Assembly (NCBI GenBank): GCA_964537055.1
Contig: CAZHYV010000007.1
Span: 62,001-126,000 of the forward strand
Source of the DNA: CAZHYV01 sp964537055
Lineage (GTDB): Bacteria; Myxococcota_A; Polyangia; Palsa-1104; JAEUJZ01
Length of the DNA stretch: 64,000 nt
Direction of reading: 5' to 3'
Positions 26,876-35,326 of this stretch are shown in pieces (position 1 is the first letter of the stretch; each line of letters starts with the position of its first letter). The notes beneath the pieces were generated by a model. It did not search any database. It saw only the letters and a program-made list of their open reading frames with translations, and was not told the origin of the DNA. The position numbers and the translations under genes were made by a program.

Positions 26876-27361
26876 ATGGCTGAACAATATCCAATGACAC
26901 CCCGTGGTCTTCTGACATTGAAGGAAGAGCTAAAATTTCGTAAAGAGGTGGAGCGCCATAAAATTATTCGCGCCATTGAAGAAGCCCGTGCTCATGGGGA
27001 TTTAAGCGAAAACGCTGAGTATAGTGCTGCCAAAGAGGCTCAATCCCATAATGAAGGACGGATCCAAAAGCTGGAAGAGATGATTGCACTTGCGAATGTC
27101 ATCGATCCTCTTTCCTTAAGTGGAACAAAAGTGGTATTTGGCGCAACCGTTCTTCTTGAGGATACAGATACAGGAGAACAGCAAAAATTTGCAATTGTCG
27201 GAGAACACGAAGCGGATATTAAAAGCGGAAAGATGAGCATTACTGCTCCAACCGCAAGGGCAATGATTGGCCGCGAGCTAGGAGATACCATTTCAGTAAG
27301 GACCCCCAAAGGCGAGCGTGAATACGAGATCTGTGAGATCTCGTTTGTCTCAGTTGAGTAA
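26876..27361 (+). CDS. greA: transcription elongation factor GreA
   Basis: 161 residues, typical of GreA. The N-terminal coiled coil (residues 1-75) includes ARAHGDLSENAEYSAAKE with the acidic tip residues Asp and Glu that reach the RNA polymerase active site. The C-terminal FKBP-like domain ends SVRTPKGEREYEICEISF. GreA stimulates cleavage of backtracked RNA. The gene stands alone, divergent from cinA and convergent with rtcB. The 150 bases after it contain A/T-rich inverted repeats, noted separately. Confidence 0.97.
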   Translation: MAEQYPMTPRGLLTLKEELKFRKEVERHKIIRAIEEARAHGDLSENAEYSAAKEAQSHNEGRIQKLEEMIALANVIDPLSLSGTKVVFGATVLLEDTDTGEQQKFAIVGEHEADIKSGKMSITAPTARAMIGRELGDTISVRTPKGEREYEICEISFVSVE

Positions 27362-27414
27362 ATTGTAGAAGAAATGCAAAGTGAACTGCATATTTTCCGG
27401 AAAAAAATCTCGTT

Positions 27415-27445
27415 TTTTGGAAAGTTCTTTTAACTTTTTCCAAAA
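27415..27445. terminator. A/T-rich inverted repeat between convergent greA and rtcB
   Basis: TTTTGGAAAGTT pairs with AACTTTTTCCAAAA across CTTT(T), in the gap between the greA and rtcB stops. The stem is A/T-rich and flanked by T and A runs, which would suit a bidirectional terminator. A second short palindrome, TTTTCCGGAAAA, lies at 27393-27404. Confidence 0.4.
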
Positions 27446-27510
27446 TGTAGGCACTGCTATAGGACCTGCCTGCTTGTGTCCTTATCGTTTGCTGTAACCT
27501 CTACTTCTTC

Positions 27511-29034
27511 TTAATAATGCGCCCCGTCTTCATCTGTATCAACATCCATATCCACATCGGCTGTTTTGTCCCACCGACCATGATCACGACGGGATTTTTT
27601 GAATCGGCGCGCCTTCCCCGAAGCCTCCGTACCCTTGAGCGATGCAAGCGGCCATAACTTATGCTCGACTTTAGCAAGGCCTGCATCGACCACAGCATCG
27701 ATCACTTCTTGGGCCGATTTGTAACAGGGGGCCGCCTCATCAATCGGCACTTGGCCGTCGAGATTGACCAAAATGCCCGCCTGCTTGTACTCTCGATTGA
27801 TCTGGCTTTGTGACAAAGTTCGAGTCGCTTCGCCCCGTGATAACTGCCTCCCCGCCCCATGGTTGACAGAGAATCCGCTTCTTACCGCCCCCGGTAATGG
27901 ACGCAAAATATAGCTGTAATCTTTGTTGCTCCCTGGAATGAGGACAGGATGGCCCGTTTTTTCAAAAAGCGTCCCCTGAAGCCCCGGGTGCCCTGCAGGA
28001 AATGCTCGAGTGGCCCCTTTTCGATGAACCAACACGTCTCCATAGTCGGGGTGCCATTCCCTTTGCACCAAGTTATGGCTAATCTCGTAGACAAGCTCTA
28101 ACTCCGAACGGAATACCTTGCGGAACGCCTGAGCAATTTCCTCAAAGATAATCAGCCTGTTTAAGATGGCATAGTTTCCCCCTACAGCCACGGCGTTGAG
28201 ATAGCTTCGGTAGTGCTTCGAGTCAGGGGTAAAATAGCCTAAATCCAGCTGCCTTACCTCTTCTGGTTTTTCTTTCTGCGACAATTGAAAATAGTTGGTT
28301 GCAAGCCCATGCCCAAACCCACGGCTGCCCGTGTGAACCTGGACAAACAGCGTGCCCGTTTGCTCAGACCGCTGAAGCTCAATGAAGTGATTTCCTCCTC
28401 CCAGCGAGCCCAACTGAGCCATGCCGCGCTCAGGCTTTCCCATCCCGCCAAAAGGAATTTGCCATGCATCTTCCACAGGAATCCGGTGCCTTTCGGCCCG
28501 GCTTCGGTCGAAGGAGGCACCATATTTCTCGATGTAGTACTCGGCCCCTCCTCGGACAAGGTGATTAAACTCTCGTTCGTCCACCTTCCCAAATCGGTGA
28601 CTCTTGCCTCCCTGCCCCATCTCGACCCGTTCCATCACAGCCTGGTTAAACGCCAACCGTTTTTCTGGGGTAGCCTCCTCGGCAGGAACCGTCGATTTTG
28701 CGCTGATCATACCGCAGCCAATATCATAGCCAACCGGCCCCATTGCCACAGCGCCATCCTTTGCATCAGTTAGGATGACACATCCAACAGGGACCCCGTA
28801 TCCGTGATGGGTATCAGGCGTAATCACAACCAGCTTCACTCCTGGAAAACGCGTGGCATTGACTATCTGGTGATAAAGCTCGTGCTCTGCCTGCTTAAGC
28901 AAGGCGGGGGTGAGGAATAACCGAACAGGAATATCCAGGGTGTCTTCAGTTTTCAGTTCGTAGTACCCATGCGGGGTAAGCTGAGCGTAGTTTTTCCAGT
29001 GTTCTTTTGCAACAAGGGTTGATTTTTTTGCCAT
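27511..29034 (-). CDS. rtcB: RNA-splicing ligase RtcB
   Basis: 507 residues. It has DTHHGYGVPVG near 96, VGYDIGCGMISA near 121 with the metal-binding Cys, LGGGNHFIEL near 210, HTGSRGFGH near 230, ISHNLVQREW near 319 and NHGAGRQLSRG near 399, whose His is the guanylylated residue in the family. RtcB joins RNA 3'-phosphate or 2',3'-cyclic phosphate ends to 5'-OH ends using GTP and Mn. The length exceeds E. coli RtcB (408) and is closer to the archaeal/long bacterial forms. The Arg/Lys- and Asp-rich tail (after residue 480) is not conserved. It stands alone with no archease gene nearby. Confidence 0.95.
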   Translation of the reverse strand: MAKKSTLVAKEHWKNYAQLTPHGYYELKTEDTLDIPVRLFLTPALLKQAEHELYHQIVNATRFPGVKLVVITPDTHHGYGVPVGCVILTDAKDGAVAMGPVGYDIGCGMISAKSTVPAEEATPEKRLAFNQAVMERVEMGQGGKSHRFGKVDEREFNHLVRGGAEYYIEKYGASFDRSRAERHRIPVEDAWQIPFGGMGKPERGMAQLGSLGGGNHFIELQRSEQTGTLFVQVHTGSRGFGHGLATNYFQLSQKEKPEEVRQLDLGYFTPDSKHYRSYLNAVAVGGNYAILNRLIIFEEIAQAFRKVFRSELELVYEISHNLVQREWHPDYGDVLVHRKGATRAFPAGHPGLQGTLFEKTGHPVLIPGSNKDYSYILRPLPGAVRSGFSVNHGAGRQLSRGEATRTLSQSQINREYKQAGILVNLDGQVPIDEAAPCYKSAQEVIDAVVDAGLAKVEHKLWPLASLKGTEASGKARRFKKSRRDHGRWDKTADVDMDVDTDEDGAHY

Positions 29035-29163
29035 AAAGGGATTTATCCAAAAAACATAAATATCGTTTGTATCTTTGACAGACCTAAGTGTTTTGTCAGA
29101 AGTTTTTCTTGTAAACCCAAGTTTACCAATACAACGTTTGAGTGGTAATAAAAACAGTTGTAC

Positions 29164-29505
29164 TTATTTGGCCAAACGAATCTTATGGCCTAAGAAGCGG
29201 CTAAGAACCTGACTCAGTGTTTCGATCAGTTCGTCATTGTCTTTGGTTGTTTTCCATAGCCCCGAGCCCTTCTCTTCGTCAAAGTGCCAGGCTTGCCGTG
29301 CCGCAGCCATCCAAATTTGCCGAGCGGCCCGATGTCGATTAATCACAATCTTCTCTCGGTTGTTCACGGTCAGCGTCAGAATATCCCCGGCAAGCTCTAC
29401 ATCCACCTCATCGGGATCAAATCCCGCCAGAAGCTGTTCAAGCAAGCGCAGCGTCTGATCCGCACGCTGATCAAACTGTTCTTCCTCTTGAGCATGTGGA
29501 TTCAT
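29164..29505 (-). CDS. cyaY: CyaY/frataxin-family iron-binding protein
   Basis: 113 residues. The pattern FDQRADQTLRLLEQ, an acidic stretch DPDEVDVELAGDILTLTV, KIVINRHRAARQIWMAA and WHFDEEKGSGLW matches CyaY in order and spacing. The acidic helix supplies the iron-binding surface in the family, and the KIVINR-x-x-x-x-Q-IW-x-A strand is the frataxin hallmark. CyaY regulates iron-sulphur cluster assembly with IscS. The start ATG at 29503-29505 lies 8 bases after the stop of the next gene upstream, so they are probably co-transcribed. No isc genes are in the window. Confidence 0.9.
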   Translation of the reverse strand: MNPHAQEEEQFDQRADQTLRLLEQLLAGFDPDEVDVELAGDILTLTVNNREKIVINRHRAARQIWMAAARQAWHFDEEKGSGLWKTTKDNDELIETLSQVLSRFLGHKIRLAK

Positions 29506-29513
29506 GGCCTCTC

Positions 29514-30317
29514 CTACGCAACGTTTCCTGTAGTTAGCTGATTCTGCCTGGCTGCATTAATAATGCAAAGAATATGTAAGACCATTCCAGGAATAATGAA
29601 GCACACATACCCCAAACAGGTAAACAAAAGCCATAATACCCCTGCACCAATCTGCCCATTGACCATCTGACCCAAACCCGGCATAAAAAAGCTTAGGAGC
29701 GCTGCTTGGGTACTGGTGGTGGTTGAACGGGTAATAGCCGCTTGCTGCTGATTCTGCAAAGCCAGATAGTTCGGCTTCTTCGAGTACATCTCACGCAAGG
29801 CATAATCGAGATATTCATAGCAGTGCGGACATTTTTTTGCACTGATCGAAATCACCTCGGAGCAGAAGGGACATCTACCCATTTTAGGTTGCGTTTTTGT
29901 CTCAGCTTGAGCTTCCCCAGCTGTGATGGATGCCGCCGCATCTTCTCCCTCTAAAGGAGTTATCGCATTGGGCTGAACCGACAAGGTACGCAGAACCGGA
30001 TCTTGATATACCATCGAAGAGGAGCCCCCAAACTGCTGAGGAGGATACCCTAAGGAAAAAGGAGCCACTCCTCGCCGAATCGCCGACGGAACTGGTTCAG
30101 AGGAAGGAAACTTCGGTCGATTGGGGTACTGATAGATGAGGTTGCCATGCTCGTCGCTATCAATATTTAGCACCCCAGCAACTGCTGCTTTTTGTAAAAG
30201 TTCAGAAGCTTCTTCTGTGGGAATTTTGTACAAATATGCAATGGTTGCGGGCGAAATAGGGACATCCGTAGTAAAAATTGTCTCTAAAAGACGCTGTTCA
30301 AACGTACGATAATCCAT
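29514..30317 (-). CDS. winged-helix/zinc-ribbon/TM2-domain membrane protein
   Basis: 267 residues with three parts. Residues 1-60 resemble a small helical DNA-binding or adaptor fold (TIAYLYKIPTEEASELLQKA). A Pro-rich linker follows. Then comes a zinc ribbon CPFCSEVISISAKKCPHC near 149-166 and a C-terminal membrane portion (ALLSFFMPGLGQMVNGQ, LLFTCLGYVCFIIPGMVLH) matching TM2-domain proteins. Such proteins are widespread and uncharacterised. The zinc ribbon faces the cytoplasm if the usual topology holds. The gene precedes cyaY with an 8-base gap. Confidence 0.75.
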   Translation of the reverse strand: MDYRTFEQRLLETIFTTDVPISPATIAYLYKIPTEEASELLQKAAVAGVLNIDSDEHGNLIYQYPNRPKFPSSEPVPSAIRRGVAPFSLGYPPQQFGGSSSMVYQDPVLRTLSVQPNAITPLEGEDAAASITAGEAQAETKTQPKMGRCPFCSEVISISAKKCPHCYEYLDYALREMYSKKPNYLALQNQQQAAITRSTTTSTQAALLSFFMPGLGQMVNGQIGAGVLWLLFTCLGYVCFIIPGMVLHILCIINAARQNQLTTGNVA

Positions 30318-30601
30318 AGAAAGAAACCTCCAACTTCAAGTGATAGATTAGCAACCTTCTGTCAGGATAACAACCTTTATCGTTCTCTTTTGCCCGAGAT
30401 GCCTCAAGCTAGGATCAGCTTTAGGTCGTATCCTGGAAATGATGCGAATCCTACACATCCCACTATAGCATACCTTAAAGCGATGTACACTCTTTGTCTT
30501 CTCAACCCGCGGTCTCCAACCATTTTCTTCGTAGGTAGAGCAAAATAGATTAATTTATAAAAAGAAATATGTAGCGGGGATAGAAATGAGAGCCAGAAAG
30601 T

Positions 30602-31186
30602 TTAATTGAGACACTCTCTATGGATTCTTTCCTGAAGCCCTTTTGCATTCTCAGAATCTTGTTCCTCCTGTAGCATCTTTCCCAGATTGCGACAGCGGGC
30701 CTCTTTTTCGGCTTGCCGATGCGCCAAGATCTCATTTGCCAAAAATACCCCACCACCACCTACGGCAACCCCAATGACCCCCGCTTCTGCTGCTGCCCGA
30801 AGAGCCGTCTGCCTTTGGTCTAATACGATCCCTTCCAGTGCTGTTATTCTATCGATTTGCACATTAGCCACCTCATCAAGTGCCAGCCGATGCGCATCTG
30901 TTGCCCTTTCTACATCAGTTAAAGCCTCCCATTCTCCAAAGGCCTGTCGAGCTTCACCAAGAGCGTGGTCGCGTGCATCTGCAATTCCCGCAGCAAATGA
31001 AGATTGAGAGTTTGCTCTCAACATCGTTGGTGCTTCAGCGATAGATTCTCTTGAGGCGATAATTGCGCCTTCCTCAACACCCTCCACCAAAAGCCCACGC
31101 AGACCGCATGCTTGTAAAGCAAGCACCCCTATAAAAAGGAAGGCAAATTTTTTCATTGTCTGATAAATTATTTTTACATTTTTCAT
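30602..31186 (-). CDS. Gly-rich-hairpin lipoprotein family, copy A
   Basis: 194 residues from ATG 31186, which has AGGAG 7 bases upstream. The lipobox is LQAC near residue 27. After a helical region (residues 35-120) there is a hydrophobic Gly-rich segment GVIGVAVGGGGVFLANEI near 140, then a charged HRQAEKEARCRNLGKMLQEEQ tail ending ERIHRECLN. The Gly-rich segment with a following helix could span or insert in a membrane. Copies B (31224-31850) and C (33027-33605) are related. The last 174 bases before the shared tail are identical in A and B. No known family. Confidence 0.78.
   Translation of the reverse strand: MKNVKIIYQTMKKFAFLFIGVLALQACGLRGLLVEGVEEGAIIASRESIAEAPTMLRANSQSSFAAGIADARDHALGEARQAFGEWEALTDVERATDAHRLALDEVANVQIDRITALEGIVLDQRQTALRAAAEAGVIGVAVGGGGVFLANEILAHRQAEKEARCRNLGKMLQEEQDSENAKGLQERIHRECLN
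30624..30797. repeat. 174-base direct repeat, unit 1 (3' end of lipoprotein copy A)
   Basis: Identical base for base to 31246-31419 (offset 622), covering the Gly-rich segment and charged tail of lipoprotein copy A. The first mismatches lie at both borders (position 30798 versus 31420, and at 30621-30623). Confidence 0.9.
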
Positions 31187-31223
31187 AAAAAGCTCCTATT
31201 TGAGGGTGTTTGAGCAAGCAAAT

Positions 31224-31850
31224 CTATTTAAGACACTCTCTGTGAATTCTTTCCTGAAGCCCTTTTGCATTCTCAGAATCTTGTTCCTCCTGTAGCATCT
31301 TTCCCAGATTGCGACAGCGGGCCTCTTTTTCGGCTTGCCGATGCGCCAAGATCTCATTTGCCAAAAATACCCCACCACCACCTACGGCAACCCCAATGAC
31401 CCCCGCTTCTGCTGCTGCCAGAAGAGCATTTCTCCTCTGATCTAAGATACTCGCTTGTAATGCTAGGTCTCTATCGCTGAACGCTGGAACAAGCTCATCT
31501 GCAAGTGCCGAACGGCGTTCTTCAATTGCCATTGAAATTACATCATGGCCCACATTTTGTCCTTCTCTTGCTATTGAAGCAGGGCTTATTTCTCCCCCAT
31601 AGGCTCGGACTTGGTTAAGGGTTACCTCTGCCTGTTCTGCGCTTTGTAGGGCTTCTCGGTATGCTTGGTTTACTTCTAAAACAGGCAGAGCTTCTTCGGC
31701 GATGTAGGACCTTTCAGCCAGAACAGCGATTCTTTCAGCACTCCCACCGAGTAACTCACCTAAACTACAAGCCTGGGAAAGAAATACGCTAATCACAAAA
31801 AGAACAACTCTTTTTCTACTTATCTTATTAGTTTTCCTTATCTTCTTCAT
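31224..31850 (-). CDS. Gly-rich-hairpin lipoprotein family, copy B
   Basis: 208 residues from ATG 31850; the frame opens at a TTG at 31874. The lipobox is SQAC. The N-terminal half (residues 30-125) has diverged from copy A, but from about residue 135 on (AAAEAGVIGVAVGGGG through the charged tail) the protein is nearly identical. Ends ERIHRECLK. It sits just upstream of copy A on the same strand, so the pair is a tandem duplication whose 3' halves have been kept alike. Function unknown. Confidence 0.77.
   Translation of the reverse strand: MKKIRKTNKISRKRVVLFVISVFLSQACSLGELLGGSAERIAVLAERSYIAEEALPVLEVNQAYREALQSAEQAEVTLNQVRAYGGEISPASIAREGQNVGHDVISMAIEERRSALADELVPAFSDRDLALQASILDQRRNALLAAAEAGVIGVAVGGGGVFLANEILAHRQAEKEARCRNLGKMLQEEQDSENAKGLQERIHRECLK
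31246..31419. repeat. 174-base direct repeat, unit 2 (3' end of lipoprotein copy B)
   Basis: Perfect match to 30624-30797. It covers the same part of copy B, while the upstream halves of the two genes have diverged widely. This indicates recent gene conversion or a recent partial duplication. Confidence 0.9.
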
Positions 31851-31907
31851 AAAGCGCAGTATGCCTAAGCTCAAAAAATCTACAATAATTATTTACATCA
31901 TATTTAT

Positions 31908-32873
31908 TCATCTTAGCCCCACCAGCTTACGAATCTCTGTCATATTTGCTTCTGCCACCGCCCGCGCCCGACTTTCCCCTTCTTCAAGGATACGGTAAAT
32001 ATGGTCCTTTGCGTTTAACAGCTTTTCGCGTTCTTTCCGCGCCGCCGCGAAGGTTTGTTCGTACAGTTCGAACACCCGCTTTTTCACTTCACCATACCCC
32101 ACGCCCCCCGCTCGATACCGTCCTTCCCAGGTAGAGATTTCTTCTGGACTTGCAAACAAGCGCATAAAATGCAGGACCAAACACGTCTCTGGATCCTTAG
32201 GAGCTTCGACAGGAAGGCTATCTGTTTTGATCGACATAATTTTCTTCTGGGCACTCTTGAGCGGTTCAAAAATGTCGATGGTGTTTCCATAAGATTTACT
32301 CATCTTATCACCATCGATTCCTAATACTTTCGGTGTTTTGCTAAAAAGCACCTCGGGTCTTTTGAGAAGTTCTGTTTTGTACCTATGGTTAAAGGCTTGT
32401 GCTAAATCTTGTGTAATTTCTACATGCTGTTTTTGATCCTGCCCAACTGGGACGACATCGGCTTGATATAAAAGAATGTCGGCGGCCATGAGTACCGGAT
32501 AATAATACAGACCGATGGAAGAATTTAACCCCTTTTGAACCTTATCCTTATAGCTATGGGCACGGTCGAGTAGACCCTTGCCTCCAACCACCGACAGAAT
32601 CCATGCCAATTCCGTGGTTTCAGGGATCTGTGACTGCCGAAAAAATACCGTCCTTACGGGGTCAAGGCCTAGAGCCAGATAATCAAGGGCCACCTCAAAG
32701 GTGTACTGCTTCAGCAAAGCGGCATCCTGCACGGTAGTCATCGCATGGAGGTCTGCGATAAAGTAAAAAGGTTCGTAGGCCGTTTGACAATCAATATGTT
32801 GCTTGACCGCGCCGAAATAATTTCCAAGATGAAGGGCCCCTCTCGAAGGCTGAACGCCTGAAAAGATTCTCAT
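31908..32873 (-). CDS. trpS: tryptophanyl-tRNA synthetase
   Basis: 321 residues from ATG 32873, which has GGAG 5 bases upstream; the frame extends to 32912 but MRIFSGVQPSRGALHLGN is the conserved start. The HIGH motif is HLGN at residues 15-18 and the KMSKS loop is in GDKMSKSYGNT near 188-198. Also visible are DLHAMTT near 45 and a QADVVPVGQDQKQHVE block near 140. It charges tRNA-Trp. The gene lies inside a family of unrelated lipoproteins (copies A and B downstream, C upstream) on the same strand. Confidence 0.97.
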   Translation of the reverse strand: MRIFSGVQPSRGALHLGNYFGAVKQHIDCQTAYEPFYFIADLHAMTTVQDAALLKQYTFEVALDYLALGLDPVRTVFFRQSQIPETTELAWILSVVGGKGLLDRAHSYKDKVQKGLNSSIGLYYYPVLMAADILLYQADVVPVGQDQKQHVEITQDLAQAFNHRYKTELLKRPEVLFSKTPKVLGIDGDKMSKSYGNTIDIFEPLKSAQKKIMSIKTDSLPVEAPKDPETCLVLHFMRLFASPEEISTWEGRYRAGGVGYGEVKKRVFELYEQTFAAARKEREKLLNAKDHIYRILEEGESRARAVAEANMTEIRKLVGLR

Positions 32874-33026
32874 ATGCTCTCCTCGATAGTTCTCTAGGAG
32901 GGACCTTAGCACAGTTTCCGGTTTTTAACGATTTCTATTATGAACTGATAGAGTAACAACTGCTATTTTTGAAGAAGGCAATGTTTAGGAGACTTCCAAG
33001 GTTCCCTATAAACCATAACCTCTAGC

Positions 33027-33605
33027 TTAGTTAAGGCATTCTTTGATGATCCGTTCTTCAAGCTTCGTTCGAGTATTAGTATCCTGTTCATTTTGTAGCT
33101 TATCCCCCAATGTCCGACACCTTGTTTCTTTTTCGTGACGACGATGTTCCGCAATTCCATACCCTATGGCCCCTCCCGCTGTCACGCCACCAATGCCTAC
33201 TTCACCCATTGCCTGGAGAGCCGTCCTCCTTTGATTTTGTAGCGCAGCCTCAAGAGAGATTTGTCTATCTATGGCGGCACAATTCATTGCTTCACTAGAC
33301 TCAAATTGTGCTTCAAATGCCTCTCCCCAGCCTCCTAACTCTTGTAGGGATCGCTCACCAAATTGTCTTCTTGCTGCTATCATACCATGATCAGCTTCTT
33401 CTGCTATTGCAGCTGCGCTTCTGTATCCTGCAGTTGCCTCTGCAAGTGGCATAGCCTCTTTCGCTGCTTCTGCTGTATAGTACAGCTCGGCCTCTTCCAC
33501 TCCTCTTGCTAGCTCTGCTACCCCGCATGCTTGTAATAGAAGAATAGCTCCCGTAAAGACCACCAAGCGTTTCTGAATTATGTTATTAATTTTAAGGTTT
33601 TTCAT
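33027..33605 (-). CDS. Gly-rich-hairpin lipoprotein family, copy C (diverged)
   Basis: 192 residues from ATG 33605 (MKNLKINN); the frame begins at 33659. The lipobox is LQAC. It keeps the layout of copies A and B: helical region, then RRTALQAMGEVGIGGVTAGGAIGYGIAEHRRHEKETRCRTLG in outline (the Gly-rich segment followed by His/Glu/Arg-rich tail), ending ERIIKECLN. The match EKE-x-RCR-x-LG-x-x-LQ-x-EQD and the ECLN end identify the family. It is clearly older than the A/B duplication. trpS separates it from A and B. Confidence 0.75.
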   Translation of the reverse strand: MKNLKINNIIQKRLVVFTGAILLLQACGVAELARGVEEAELYYTAEAAKEAMPLAEATAGYRSAAAIAEEADHGMIAARRQFGERSLQELGGWGEAFEAQFESSEAMNCAAIDRQISLEAALQNQRRTALQAMGEVGIGGVTAGGAIGYGIAEHRRHEKETRCRTLGDKLQNEQDTNTRTKLEERIIKECLN

Positions 33606-33783
33606 AGTTAGATAGATATCCAAACCCAAAACAAGATGCAAGCTAAATTTGAGCCCCATGCCATGTTGGTAAGCCTAAGCGATAGATGCGTTATAAATTC
33701 ACAGGTGGCTTTTTCTCCCTTCCTATGGTAATGATTTCCTTCGTTCGTTTCTCGCAACATTGCGATGCAGAGCAGGAGCTAGA

Positions 33784-35304
33784 TTGTCATTTCCCAGAAG
33801 CCAAGCACTAAAGTCTCTGATGGCCAGCCGGCTTGCCGATGAGACTCATCTTATGCCACCGCAGCCCAAGAAGGCGGTGCGTCTGCCTCTATGCTATCCT
33901 AGTCCCTACCACATTGGGATGTCGTCGCTGGGATACCAGGTGATTTATAAAATTATCAATCAATCTTCGTTAGGAATTGCGTTAGAGCGAGCCTTTCTGC
34001 CCGAACAAGTGGATGCCTACAAAAAGCTAGGCGGGCCGCTTGTGACCTACGAGTCCTTGATGCCTGTTGGAGAAGCGCCGGCCATTCTGTTTTCGGTCGC
34101 CTATGAGCTAGAAATCACGGGTCTCTTCACCTGCCTCGAGCTCTCCTCGGTTCCGGTGATGCGCAGCGAGAGAACCCATCGCCACCCACTTATTATTTGT
34201 GGAGGGCCTCTTACGTTCTCCAATCCCCTACCGCTGGGCCCCTTCGCCGATATTGTTGTCATGGGAGAGGCTGAAGAAGTATTGCCTGCGCTTTTACAAA
34301 AACTGCTCGATGCCTCCTTTGGCCAGGGGAGCAAGCAAGAACGAAGTCAGCTTCTTGCCTCGCTTGCAAGTGAACCAGGGCTTTGGATCCCTGAACTTCA
34401 TGGAGAGCAGCTTCCCCAAGTGGCCAAGTGCGATAACTCGCTTCTGCCGGCCACTTCGGCCATCTTAACGCCAAATACTGAGCTTCGGTCTATGTTTCTG
34501 ATCGAACCCGAGCGGGGTTGTTCTCGCGGATGCACCTACTGCGTGATGCGCAGGTCAACCAATGGGGGGATGCGGCTGGTGCCTCCTGAACGCGTGAAAG
34601 AGCTGCTGCCCCAGGGCATTACGCGAGTGGGGCTGGTCGGTGCGGCTGTGACCGATCATCCGAAGCTTCCGCAAATCTTGCACCATATTGTTGAAGAACG
34701 TGGCTTAGAGGTGGGAATCAGCTCCCTTCGAGCAGACCGGCTTACTGACGATATCGTGTCTCTCCTGGCCAAAGGAGGCTACCGCACCCTCACGGTGGCA
34801 AGCGATGGAGCAAGCAGTCGTCTTCGGCAGCTCATTGACCGGAAGACCCAGGAGAAACACCTCATTCGTTCGGCTGAGCTTGCGAAGCAGTACGGCATGA
34901 AAACGTTGAAGATTTATATGATGGTAGGCCTTCCCGGAGAGACGAATGAAGACATCGACGAGCTGATCCGATTTACGAGGGACCTTTCTAAAATCGTTCG
35001 CACCGCCCTTGGAATTGCCCCTTTCGTCGCAAAACGGAACACCCCCTTAGACGGAACCGCTTTTGCCGGTATCAAAGAGGTCGAGCAACGGCTGGCAAGG
35101 CTTCGGCAAGGCCTTGGATCCCAAGCGGACGTACGCCCTACCTCGGCCCGTTGGGCATACATTGAGTACGTACTTGCCCAAGGAGGCATGGATGCGGGTC
35201 ATCGTGCTTACCAGGCCCACCTCAAGGGCAGTAGCTTCCATGCATGGCAAAAAGCCTTCGACGGTTGGGAGCAGCAGAAAAGAACTGCTTTGCGGGTTGT
35301 GTAA
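33784..35304 (+). CDS. B12-binding-type radical SAM enzyme
   Basis: 506 residues from TTG 33784, chosen because AGGAG ends 5 bases before it; the frame opens at another TTG at 33760, and ATG 33820 would drop conserved residues. The radical SAM motif CSRGCTYC (CxxxCxxC) lies near residue 246. The N-terminal part has a cobalamin-domain-like strand pattern (YPSPYHIGMSSLGYQ near 42, FSVAYELEITG near 103, CGGPLTFSNPLPLG near 132, but without the DxHxxG motif). Such proteins belong to the TIGR03960-like/uncharacterised subgroup of B12-type radical SAM enzymes. The substrate is unknown. It converges on the MenD-MenH gene with 22 bases between stops. Confidence 0.85.
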   Translation: MSFPRSQALKSLMASRLADETHLMPPQPKKAVRLPLCYPSPYHIGMSSLGYQVIYKIINQSSLGIALERAFLPEQVDAYKKLGGPLVTYESLMPVGEAPAILFSVAYELEITGLFTCLELSSVPVMRSERTHRHPLIICGGPLTFSNPLPLGPFADIVVMGEAEEVLPALLQKLLDASFGQGSKQERSQLLASLASEPGLWIPELHGEQLPQVAKCDNSLLPATSAILTPNTELRSMFLIEPERGCSRGCTYCVMRRSTNGGMRLVPPERVKELLPQGITRVGLVGAAVTDHPKLPQILHHIVEERGLEVGISSLRADRLTDDIVSLLAKGGYRTLTVASDGASSRLRQLIDRKTQEKHLIRSAELAKQYGMKTLKIYMMVGLPGETNEDIDELIRFTRDLSKIVRTALGIAPFVAKRNTPLDGTAFAGIKEVEQRLARLRQGLGSQADVRPTSARWAYIEYVLAQGGMDAGHRAYQAHLKGSSFHAWQKAFDGWEQQKRTALRVV

Positions 35305-35326
35305 ATTTGTTTCTTTTTTCGCTTTG

